Assembly: GCA_016280525.1 (NCBI GenBank)
Contig: JAEEGW010000230.1
Location: forward strand, 1-7,740
Origin: Clostridiales bacterium
Lineage (GTDB): Bacteria; Bacillota; Clostridia; Oscillospirales; CAG-272
Direction: 5' to 3'
Length of the DNA: 7,740 bases
How positions within the stretch are numbered: position 1 is the stretch's first letter; each line of letters begins with the position of its first letter. The notes below the pieces were generated by a model. The model was not told the origin of the DNA. It saw nothing but the letters and a program-made list of their open reading frames with translations, and made no database searches. Positions 1 to 5,240 of this stretch are shown one piece after another. A program made the position numbers and the translations under genes.

Positions 1-707
1 GTCTTGTCCGAGCCGCCCTGCCATATATGGTTTTCCACAAGACCTACGTGCAGGTCTGTGCCTAAGCCGTTTTTGAAATGCAGTTCTTTGAAATTGTATT
101 CATTCAATATCTTTGCGCGGCGTTTCAGCACTCTGTCGTGACGGCGCCACTTTTTCGCCGTGTCGCCTCTGCCGATGCGGACGGCGTTGAAAATAGCTTT
201 AAAAAGCTTGTCCACGGCGACGGACGGTTTGTCGGAAGGAAATATCTTTTTCGCCCACGCTTCGCTCGGGTAGCCTACTATGCACCATGGGAAAACGGAC
301 TGATCCATAAGAGTATAAAATTCCTCGCTCGCCTTGTTCATCGCGCGGCTGAACGACAGCATTTTCATGCCGTCAATGCCTTTGAACGCCTCGGGGTCGC
401 CGCCGGCTATGCTGATGAATGCGCCGCCCTTTCTGGCGTAGTACGTTCTCATCTCTTTGAACCAGTCCGGTATGTCGGATAACGTTTCCGCGTCCGCGTA
501 CGTGAAGCGTATTTTGTCAGCCTGCTGATCGTTAAAGGTTATTTTAACGTCCTTGGCGCCCGATTCAAACGCTTCTTTTTCTATCATTTTCGCAAATTCC
601 GCGGAATGCAGCGGCGACATTATCGTCACGTACTGCCCCGGCTGAACGTTCACGCCGACTTTTACAACGAGTTTTGCGTACTGCAACAGTTGCTTTTCGT
701 ATTTCAT
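1..707 (-). CDS. M29-family aminopeptidase (AmpS/PepS type), N-terminal 235 residues, cut by window edge
   Basis: I translated this reading frame by hand from the minus strand. It opens at ATG 707-705 and stays open to the left edge, giving 235 codons of a family that usually has about 410. It begins MKYEKQLLQYAKLVVKVG, the typical N-terminus of M29 metallo-aminopeptidases, which remove N-terminal residues from peptides in the cytoplasm. Further family-like stretches are QPGQYVTI (22-29), a GTDL motif followed by HVGL near residue 218, and WQGG near 230. The Glu/His/Asp metal ligands known for the family lie in the C-terminal half, outside the window, so catalytic competence cannot be judged. 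The start overlaps the upstream methyltransferase stop as ATGA (707-704) and has an AAAGGA Shine-Dalgarno at 722-717, 9 nt ahead. It is the third gene of a coupled set. Identity is fairly sure at family level; peptide specificity is unknown. Confidence 0.85.
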   Translation of the reverse strand, partial: MKYEKQLLQYAKLVVKVGVNVQPGQYVTIMSPLHSAEFAKMIEKEAFESGAKDVKITFNDQQADKIRFTYADAETLSDIPDWFKEMRTYYARKGGAFISIAGGDPEAFKGIDGMKMLSFSRAMNKASEEFYTLMDQSVFPWCIVGYPSEAWAKKIFPSDKPSVAVDKLFKAIFNAVRIGRGDTAKKWRRHDRVLKRRAKILNEYNFKELHFKNGLGTDLHVGLVENHIWQGGSDK

Positions 708-1831
708 TTCTTTACATCCTTTGCTTTGAAAAATTGGTAATAATTGCATTTTATCATGCCGTTATACAGTTTTCTGATCTTATCCGGACGTCTGCCGAAA
801 AGGCGCGGGAGGTCGTCGCAGGAGGATATGACGTATATCTGCCACGAGCCGAGGCTTGACCAAGCGTCGCCTAATTCTTTGTAAAGCGCCGCGACGCTTT
901 CTTTATCCATGAGCCGCTCGCCGTAGGGGGGATTGCAGACGATCGTGCCTCTTCTGCCGTACGTCTGTACGTTTCTCGCGTCGTATTCAAAGCATTTTAT
1001 ATACTTTTCCATACCGGCGCGGCGAATATTGTCCGCCGTTATACGCACGCACTCCGGGTCTATATCGGACGCGTACGCTTCAAATTTGCAGTCGCGCTTT
1101 ATCATATCCGCCGCCTGCTCGTACGCTTTGTCCCAGTCGGATCTGTTTATCCACGGATATTCCTGCGAGATAAAGGTGCGGTTTATGCCCGGCGCGGTGT
1201 TGGTCATCAACAGCGCGGCTTCTATGGCTATGGTGCCGGAGCCGCACATCGGATCCCAGAACAGATTGTCCTCTCTTATATGCGCCAGCTTGCAGAGCGC
1301 CGCCGCGAGCGTCTCGCGCAGGGGCGCTTCGTTTGACTGCGGTCGGTAGCCGCGCTTGTGAAGCGTAGTGCCCGACGTGTCTATCATCACCGCCGCCTCG
1401 TCTTTCAGTATGAAGAACTCTATCTGATATTTCACTCCGGTTTCTTCAAAGCGATTGACGGAGTATTTGTCCTTCATTGATTCAACGGCGGCTTTTTTGA
1501 CGATGCTCTGACAGTCGGGGATTGATGTCAGGGCGCTTTTTATGCTGTGGCCTTTTACGGGAAACGCGTCAAATTCGCCTATATAATCGTAAAAACGCAA
1601 AGCGCGTGTGCCGTCAAACAACTCCGTGAACGTGTGTGCCGGAAAAACGCCGAGCACGATATAAAGCCGCTCGGCGTAACGCAGGTTAATATTCAGGCGC
1701 GGTATATCGGATATTTCCCCGTCAAATATAACGCGCCCGTCTATCGTCGTAACGCGCTGTAACCCGAGCGCGTCTATCTCTTCACCTAAAAGTCTTTCAA
1801 GCCCGAAAAGACAAGTGGCGGCAAATCTCAT
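704..1831 (-). CDS. THUMP-domain class I SAM-dependent RNA methyltransferase (YpsC/RlmL type)
   Basis: The 375-residue product resembles B. subtilis YpsC and the RlmL half of E. coli RlmKL, enzymes that methylate N2 of a guanine in 23S rRNA (G2445 in E. coli); the exact target here is inferred. An N-terminal ferredoxin-like plus THUMP RNA-binding region covers roughly residues 1-155. It is followed by HKRGYR (158-163), PLRETLAAA (170-178), the SAM-binding motif DPMCGSGT (193-200), an acidic SDIDP (255-259) and the catalytic NPPYGER (300-306). The C-terminal LYNGMIKCNYYQF is also family-typical. Length fits the stand-alone bacterial form, so the protein looks complete and active. It starts in a TGATG overlap with the upstream ASRT-family gene and no convincing Shine-Dalgarno precedes it, so termination-reinitiation is likely. 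Its stop overlaps the aminopeptidase start. Confidence 0.93.
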   Translation of the reverse strand: MRFAATCLFGLERLLGEEIDALGLQRVTTIDGRVIFDGEISDIPRLNINLRYAERLYIVLGVFPAHTFTELFDGTRALRFYDYIGEFDAFPVKGHSIKSALTSIPDCQSIVKKAAVESMKDKYSVNRFEETGVKYQIEFFILKDEAAVMIDTSGTTLHKRGYRPQSNEAPLRETLAAALCKLAHIREDNLFWDPMCGSGTIAIEAALLMTNTAPGINRTFISQEYPWINRSDWDKAYEQAADMIKRDCKFEAYASDIDPECVRITADNIRRAGMEKYIKCFEYDARNVQTYGRRGTIVCNPPYGERLMDKESVAALYKELGDAWSSLGSWQIYVISSCDDLPRLFGRRPDKIRKLYNGMIKCNYYQFFKAKDVKK

Positions 1832-2202
1832 CAGTCGACGGGATACGCTATCGTCGTCATCAGCGCCATTTCGACGGCGGACGTGTCAAGACGGCTGTAC
1901 TGAACGACTATCGGCTCGCTCGATTCAACGAGTATAGCGTACGGCGTGTCGCGCGGGATAAGCTCGCCTTTGTCGGACACCTGCTTGTCAAGTCTTATGT
2001 GATGCGTCTTCATCGCGCCGCATTCTGCGGAGTAACCCGTTTTCACCGGTCTGTCCTCGTAGAACAGAGTAAGATCGATGTGCGCGTCGCGCTCGGTCGT
2101 GTTGATAACGCATATCGCCTCGTGCGATACGTTTTCGTTCTTTGATACCGAATTCAAAAAGCAGTCCGGTATGAGCCAGGTTTTCTTTCCGTATTCTTTC
2201 AT
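1831..2202 (-). CDS. Sensory-rhodopsin-transducer (ASRT) family protein, no rhodopsin nearby
   Basis: This 123-residue soluble protein, with no signal peptide or membrane segment, matches from memory the family founded by the Anabaena sensory rhodopsin transducer (PF07100). Diagnostic stretches in order are WLIPDCF (9-15), HEAICVIN (27-34), LFYEDRPV (46-53), HHIRLD (67-72), IPRDTPYAILVES (82-94), and VVQYSRLD then MTTIAYP at the C-terminus. The length equals that of the family. In cyanobacteria the protein partners with a rhodopsin. Most members occur in bacteria without one, and a small-ligand or carbohydrate-binding beta-sandwich role has been proposed; I treat that as unproven here. The start at 2202 has an AAAGGA Shine-Dalgarno (2217-2212) 9 nt upstream. 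It heads the methyltransferase/aminopeptidase group and its stop overlaps the next start as TGATG. I see no clear promoter in front of it. Confidence 0.85.
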   Translation of the reverse strand: MKEYGKKTWLIPDCFLNSVSKNENVSHEAICVINTTERDAHIDLTLFYEDRPVKTGYSAECGAMKTHHIRLDKQVSDKGELIPRDTPYAILVESSEPIVVQYSRLDTSAVEMALMTTIAYPVD

Positions 2203-2237
2203 TTTATTAAATCCTTTCGGTTAAAATTCCTTATTCT

Positions 2238-2251
2238 GCGGCTTTAGCCGC
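2238..2251. repeat. Short perfect hairpin in the leader of the ASRT-family gene
   Basis: GCGGCT and AGCCGC pair perfectly around a TT (AA on the other strand) loop, about 36 nt upstream of the ATG at 2202. No T-run follows on the minus strand, so it is not a typical intrinsic terminator. If the transcript starts upstream of it, the stem sits in the 5' untranslated region. It may simply be the last member of the hairpin series to its right. Confidence 0.5.
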
Positions 2252-2279
2252 GCGCGTCGGCAGCCCCTCGATTTTTAAG

Positions 2280-2374
2280 TCGATATATCGCTTACGCGAT
2301 TCGATATGCAGACCTCTGCGGTCTGCTCGATATGTGCGTCTTACGCCGCACTCGATATGTTTGCTTGCGCAAAC
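2280..2374. repeat. Array of four hairpins with identical TCGATAT linkers and different stems
   Basis: Four copies of TCGATAT start at 2280, 2301, 2327 and 2352 (spacing 21, 26 and 25 bp). Each is followed at once by an inverted repeat. Unit 1 is ATCGC/GCGAT (2287-2300, loop TTAC). Unit 2 is GCAGACC/GGTCTGC (2308-2326, 5-nt loop). Unit 3 is GTGCG/CGCAC (2334-2351, 8-nt loop). Unit 4 is GTTTGC/GCAAAC (2359-2374, loop TTGC). The linker is unchanged while stem sequences differ completely yet remain paired. No reading frame spans the array sensibly. I believe similar strings occur between genes in other Clostridia, but this is recollection. Function is unknown. Confidence 0.85.
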
Positions 2375-2380
2375 AAGGTT

Positions 2381-2421
2381 TTACCGCGCCCCCTCAGATC
2401 TTTGATCTGTGGGAGGGGTAA
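2381..2421. repeat. Large imperfect hairpin with CAGATC/GATCTG tip
   Basis: A perfect CAGATC-TTT-GATCTG tip (2395-2409) is extended by CCC opposite GGG and closed at the base by TTACC (2381-2385) pairing with GGTAA (2417-2421), with internal mismatches between. It directly follows the four-unit hairpin array and merges on its right into the G-rich tract, so the G-run GGGAGGGG can pair either here or in a quadruplex. Confidence 0.55.
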
Positions 2422-2453
2422 GAGGGGGTTTGGGGGGTGCCCGAGGGGTGGGG
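2411..2453 (+). other. G-rich tract with six G-runs, G-quadruplex potential
   Basis: The plus strand carries runs of 3, 4, 5, 6, 4 and 4 guanines within 43 nt, separated by A, TAAGA, TTT, TGCCCGA and T. This easily satisfies the usual four-run, short-loop rule for an intramolecular G-quadruplex. The genes on both sides are on the minus strand, so the G-rich strand is the transcription template and the RNA would be C-rich. Part of the tract can instead pair locally, for example GGGTGG with CCACCC at 2446-2459. Structure formation is a prediction from the motif only. Confidence 0.6.
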
Positions 2454-2459
2454 CCACCC

Positions 2460-2478
2460 AAAAGCGCCGGATCGGCGC
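2460..2478 (-). terminator. Candidate weak intrinsic terminator for the murI operon
   Basis: Read on the minus strand, GCGCCG-ATC-CGGCGC (2478-2464) forms a perfect 6-bp GC stem followed immediately by TTTT (2463-2460). It lies about 145 nt past the murI stop. Four T residues is short for an efficient terminator and the neighbouring sequence is full of similar hairpins, so this may be coincidence. No better stem plus T-run is visible between murI and the ASRT-family gene. Confidence 0.3.
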
Positions 2479-2506
2479 ACAATTCGTCCCGCAGGGACAC
2501 CGATTT

Positions 2507-2541
2507 TTATTCTTTATTCTTTCTTATTTATTATTTATTAT
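2507..2541. repeat. AT-rich tandem heptamer tract
   Basis: Five consecutive 7-bp units can be read: TTATTCT, TTATTCT, TTCTTAT, TTATTAT, TTATTAT. The tract directly abuts the GC-rich hairpin at 2548-2566, giving a sharp change in base composition. A simple AT-rich tandem repeat of this kind is prone to slippage and to length differences among strains. Confidence 0.6.
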
Positions 2542-2547
2542 CTAAGC

Positions 2548-2566
2548 GGGAGGGGAAACCCCTCCC
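2548..2566. repeat. Perfect GGGAGGGG/CCCCTCCC hairpin element
   Basis: GGGAGGGG and CCCCTCCC form an uninterrupted 8-bp inverted repeat around AAA. On neither strand does a T-run follow closely, so it does not fit a standard intrinsic terminator for murI. It sits between two AT-rich heptamer tracts. I recall very similar GGGAGGGG-type hairpins recurring between genes in clostridial genomes, which would make it a dispersed element; this needs a search. Confidence 0.65.
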
Positions 2567-2593
2567 CTACGAAACAGCGTCTCCGTTCCCTCT

Positions 2594-2621
2594 GAATTCT
2601 GAATTCTTAATTCTTAATTTT
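2594..2621. repeat. AT-rich tandem heptamer tract at the murI 3' end
   Basis: Four heptamers follow each other: GAATTCT, GAATTCT, TAATTCT, TAATTTT. The last base is also the first plus-strand base of the murI stop codon (2623-2621), so the repeat tract touches the gene end. Together with the tract at 2507-2541 it brackets the GGGAGGGG hairpin. Confidence 0.6.
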
Positions 2622-3400
2622 CAATATTTTTCTATATCCACTCTTTCAACGTCAAAGTCAAACTCTTCACCCAAAAACACTTTGGCGGTCTTATTGAAAT
2701 TCGCCGGCGTGTCGGAAACGTAACAGTGTATAGATCCGTTTCCCTCTCCGTCAGAGAATGCGGACGCTATCTCACGCGCGGCGGCGGCGCCGGAATCTAT
2801 AAACGTTATATGCGGCGCGGCTTTTATCATCATATTTTTCAAGATCGGAAAATGCGTGCAGCCTAAAATGACCGTATCGGCTCCCCCGTCGATTATCGGT
2901 TCAAGATATTTTTTGACGGACAGATACGCTATCTCATCCTCCGCAAAGCCGTATTCCACGACGGGAACGAGTAAGGGACAGGCGACGGAGGTCACCTCGA
3001 TCTCACCGTTTATGAGCTTCAGCTCGTGCTCGAACACGCCGGAGCCTATCGTCGCGCCGGTGCCCATAACGCCTATTTTACCGTTCTTCGTAACGCTTGC
3101 CGCCTCGCGCGACGCGGCGGAAACGACGCCGTATACGGGTACGGGCAAAGATATTTTAAGAGCGTTCAGCGCCACGGTGGAAACGGTCCCGCAGGCGACG
3201 AGAATAGCCGACACGCCGCGGCTCAACAGAAACGCCGCGTCCTGCGAAGCGTATTTCATTATAGTCTGAGGCGATCTCGTTCCGTACGGCGTTCTTCCGG
3301 TATCGCCGAAATATATAAGCTCCGTATCAGGCAGCAGTTTGTGCAGTTCTTTCAGTGCGCACAGACCGCCTAAACCGCTGTCAAAAACACCTATGGGCAT
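2621..3400 (-). CDS. murI: Glutamate racemase MurI
   Basis: The product interconverts L- and D-glutamate in the cytoplasm, supplying D-Glu for UDP-MurNAc-pentapeptide. Counting from the ATG at 3400 it has 259 residues, normal for the family. The start motif IGVFDSGLGG (3-12), the GDTGRTPYG strand (32-40), the first catalytic cysteine in VACGTVS (Cys70), the second in LGCTHFP (Cys181) and IDSG (201-204) are all present in order. The motif at Cys70 usually reads ACNT; here Asn is Gly, noted as a variant. A TTG at 3406 in the same frame would add two residues, but it abuts the AGAGGA Shine-Dalgarno with no spacer, whereas ATG 3400 is 6 nt away, so the ATG is preferred. It begins 2 nt after the ddl stop and is last in the operon. 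Confidence 0.95.
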   Translation of the reverse strand: MPIGVFDSGLGGLCALKELHKLLPDTELIYFGDTGRTPYGTRSPQTIMKYASQDAAFLLSRGVSAILVACGTVSTVALNALKISLPVPVYGVVSAASREAASVTKNGKIGVMGTGATIGSGVFEHELKLINGEIEVTSVACPLLVPVVEYGFAEDEIAYLSVKKYLEPIIDGGADTVILGCTHFPILKNMMIKAAPHITFIDSGAAAAREIASAFSDGEGNGSIHCYVSDTPANFNKTAKVFLGEEFDFDVERVDIEKY

Positions 3401-3402
3401 AT

Positions 3403-4440
3403 TCAATCCTCTTTTGCGTATTTTATAAGCTCTTCCACAACTTCCGCGTAAGTGAATCCGTGATCCTGCATAAGCGACGGGTACATGGATATTGACGTAA
3501 AGCCCGGAAGCGTGTTTATCTCGTTAAATACTATCCTGTCTTCGGTAACAAAGAAATCCACGCGGGACAGTCCTCTGCAGCCGAGAGCCATATATATTCT
3601 TACCGCGTATTCGCGTATCTGCTCCGATATTTCGTCGGGCAGCTGTGCGGGTATGTGATACGTCGCGGTGTCGGATATGTATTTTGTATTATAATCGTAG
3701 AATTCGCTGTTCGGGCAGATCTCGCCGGGGCGGGACGCGAACGGCGCGTCGTTGCCCATGACCGCGACCTCTATCTCGCGGCCTTTTATGTATTCTTCAA
3801 CGAGCACTTTGTCGTCAAATTTCCTCGCTTCGTTAACCGCGGATACAAGCTGTTCTCTGCTCTTTACCTTTGACGCGCCGACGGACGAGCCGGCGTTCGC
3901 GGGTTTGACGAAAACGGGATATTCGAATTTATCCTCAACTTTTTTTATTATTTTTTCGTCGCTTATCCCTCTGTGTATAAGCACAAAATCCGCCATTGGT
4001 ATGTCTCTGTGGCTTATTATAAGCTTCGTTATGTATTTATCCATGCAAACGGCGGAGGAAGCCGTGCCGGGACCGACGTATTTGAAGCCGCACATATCAA
4101 GAAGGCCCTGGAGTCTGCCGTCCTCGCAGTAACTGCCGTGGACCACCGGGAAAACCGGAATATCTACGCCGAATATAACGCCCGTGTCGTCCTCTTTTAT
4201 GCCCGTCTGCATTATCAGGCTCACCGGGTGTAGGTTTTCTTTATCCGTACACCATTGCCCGTTCTTTATTTTCTCGTCGTCGCCGTAATAGCTGTACCAG
4301 ACGCCGTCCTTTGTCATGCCTATTCTTATAACGTCGTATTTTTCTCTGTCAAGCGCCTTTGAAACGTTGTAAACGCTGTGCAGCGAAACCTCATATTCCG
4401 CGGACTTTCCGCCGAATATCAGAATTAGTTTTTCTTTCAT
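3403..4440 (-). CDS. ddl: D-alanine--D-alanine ligase
   Basis: This ATP-grasp enzyme joins two D-alanines for the end of the peptidoglycan stem peptide. From the ATG at 4440 it has 345 residues, usual for the family. Visible motifs are GKSAEYEVSL (11-20), HGSYCEDG (101-108), FVKPANAGSSVGASK (177-191), FYDYNTKY (247-254) and NEINTLPGF (306-314). The residues matching the E. coli DdlB triad Glu15, Ser150 and Tyr216 are Glu15, Ser185 and Tyr254. Tyrosine in the KY position is the form known for D-Ala-D-Ala synthesis, whereas D-lactate ligases of Leuconostoc type carry Phe. The start at 4440 is chosen over one seven codons upstream because it forms an ATGA overlap with prmC and has AAGAGG 6 nt ahead. 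Ligand specificity is inferred from these residues. Confidence 0.95.
   Translation of the reverse strand: MKEKLILIFGGKSAEYEVSLHSVYNVSKALDREKYDVIRIGMTKDGVWYSYYGDDEKIKNGQWCTDKENLHPVSLIMQTGIKEDDTGVIFGVDIPVFPVVHGSYCEDGRLQGLLDMCGFKYVGPGTASSAVCMDKYITKLIISHRDIPMADFVLIHRGISDEKIIKKVEDKFEYPVFVKPANAGSSVGASKVKSREQLVSAVNEARKFDDKVLVEEYIKGREIEVAVMGNDAPFASRPGEICPNSEFYDYNTKYISDTATYHIPAQLPDEISEQIREYAVRIYMALGCRGLSRVDFFVTEDRIVFNEINTLPGFTSISMYPSLMQDHGFTYAEVVEELIKYAKED
3407..3412 (-). promoter_or_regulatory. Shine-Dalgarno of murI, decides the start
   Basis: On the minus strand AGAGGA lies 6 nt before ATG 3400 and directly abuts TTG 3406. The spacing supports the ATG. The site is inside the last ddl codons, consistent with coupled translation. 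Confidence 0.75.
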
Positions 4441-5240
4441 AAAAAACCTCTTATAATACATACTCTGTCGTTGTCTGACAGGTCTTTTTTTATTTCACAT
4501 TTACCGCCGGTCAGCTGCCGCAGCGCATCCGCCTGTCGGTATCCTATTTCAAATATTATATGCGAAGCTCCCTTAAAGTGATCTTTTGACGCCTGCATTA
4601 TCCGTCTGTAAAAATCAAGTCCGTCTTCTCCGCCGTAAAGCGCTTCATACGGCTCTTTTTTAACGTTCTCCGGAAGCTCTTTCATCTCAGACGCGGTGAT
4701 ATACGGCGGATTGCATAAAATACAGTCCACTTTCGGAAAATCAGCCCAGCTTCCGAAAACGTCAAATTTCATTATCTTCGCGCGGTCTGTCAAACCGTAT
4801 TTTTCCAAGTTTTTTCCGGTATAGTAAAGCGCGGTATCCGATATATCCGCGCAGACCGCGCGGGTATCTTTTCTTCCGTTCAGGACCGCCGCGGCGATAC
4901 AGCCGGAGCCGCAGCAGATATCCGCAAAAACTGCGTCTTGCGGCAGCGTTTTTATCGCTTCCTCGACAAGCGCCTCGGTATCGAACCGCGGTATGAGCAC
5001 ACCCGGGCCGCAGTCGATTTCAAGATCGTAAAACGGCGCGTGACCGAAAACGTACTGCAAAGGCTCGCCCGCTTCGACTCGCCCGATCGCTTTGTTATGT
5101 TCTTCAAGTACGTCCTCCGGCACTTTGTTATCGTCTATCAGAAGCTCCGGCAGAGACCTGTCAAGCAGATAGCGGCAGTACGCGCCGGCGTCTTCACCCA
5201 AACGCGATTTTATTTGTCCGTATAGCTGCCGGTACGTCAT
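4437..5240 (-). CDS. prmC: Peptide chain release factor N5-glutamine methyltransferase PrmC
   Basis: The 267-residue product methylates the glutamine of the GGQ motif in release factors RF1 and RF2 in the cytoplasm. An N-terminal helical substrate-binding domain (about 1-60) leads into GEPLQYVFGHAPFYDLE (58-74) and VLIPRFDTEALVE (81-93). These are followed by the SAM-binding ADICCGSGCIA (106-116), an acidic ADIS, and the hallmark NPPY (177-180) that positions the target amide. EALYGGEDGLDFYR near 199-212 is also typical. Length and motif order are normal. Its start overlaps the DUF1385 stop as ATGA and the upstream Shine-Dalgarno is poor, so translation probably depends on coupling. Its stop overlaps ddl. 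In many Clostridia prfA follows prmC directly; here ddl does. Confidence 0.95.
   Translation of the reverse strand: MTYRQLYGQIKSRLGEDAGAYCRYLLDRSLPELLIDDNKVPEDVLEEHNKAIGRVEAGEPLQYVFGHAPFYDLEIDCGPGVLIPRFDTEALVEEAIKTLPQDAVFADICCGSGCIAAAVLNGRKDTRAVCADISDTALYYTGKNLEKYGLTDRAKIMKFDVFGSWADFPKVDCILCNPPYITASEMKELPENVKKEPYEALYGGEDGLDFYRRIMQASKDHFKGASHIIFEIGYRQADALRQLTGGKCEIKKDLSDNDRVCIIRGFL
4447..4452 (-). promoter_or_regulatory. Shine-Dalgarno of ddl, decides the start
   Basis: AAGAGG on the minus strand is 6 nt before ATG 4440. The alternative in-frame ATG at 4461 lies upstream of this site and has no comparable sequence ahead of it. Confidence 0.75.

Larger units (their letters stand above)
2203..2620. 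other. 418-bp non-coding interval packed with hairpins and low-complexity tracts
   Basis: This is the only long gene-free stretch in the window. It lies between the glutamate racemase stop and the ASRT-family start, both on the minus strand. The two plus-strand open frames crossing it run through simple repeats and are not credible genes. Reading left to right it holds: a small palindrome at 2238-2251 (GCGGCT, TT, AGCCGC), a four-unit hairpin array, a large imperfect hairpin, a G-rich tract, perfect small hairpins at 2446-2459, 2464-2478 and 2486-2498, an AT-rich heptamer tract, a GGGAGGGG hairpin, and a second AT-rich heptamer tract. A promoter for the downstream genes should be in or near it, but I cannot point to a credible -35/-10 pair. 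Density of structure and sharp swings in base composition suggest inserted repeat elements. Confidence 0.8.

Noticed and set aside
78..482. Plus-strand open frame of 134 codons at the left edge
   Set aside because: The minus strand here encodes a convincing M29 aminopeptidase N-terminus, so this is its shadow.
2203..2300. Promoter for the ASRT-family operon
   Set aside because: I looked on the minus strand for a -35/-10 pair ahead of ATG 2202 and found no combination with acceptable sequence and spacing.
2280..2374. CRISPR-like array
   Set aside because: The repeated unit is only 7 bp, the intervening segments are 14-19 bp and self-complementary, and no cas gene is present.
2548..2566. Intrinsic terminator for murI
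   Set aside because: The stem is strong, but on the minus strand it is followed by GCTTAGATAATAAATAA with no T-run.
2221..2624. Terminal inverted repeats of one large element (TTAAAATT near 2221 versus TTGAAAATT on the other strand near 2624)
   Set aside because: The match is about 8 bp with a gap in AT-rich sequence and no target duplication is visible; too weak to call.
2306..2723. Two overlapping plus-strand open reading frames (79 and 104 codons) across the intergenic region
   Set aside because: They run through the G-rich tract, hairpins and AT heptamers and into antisense of murI; the residue composition follows the repeats and no family is recognisable.
3403..4440. Vancomycin-resistance type D-Ala-D-Lac or D-Ala-D-Ser ligase
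   Set aside because: The omega-loop FYDYNTKY with Tyr254 is the D-Ala-D-Ala type, and no vanH, vanX, vanT or vanRS-like gene is beside it.
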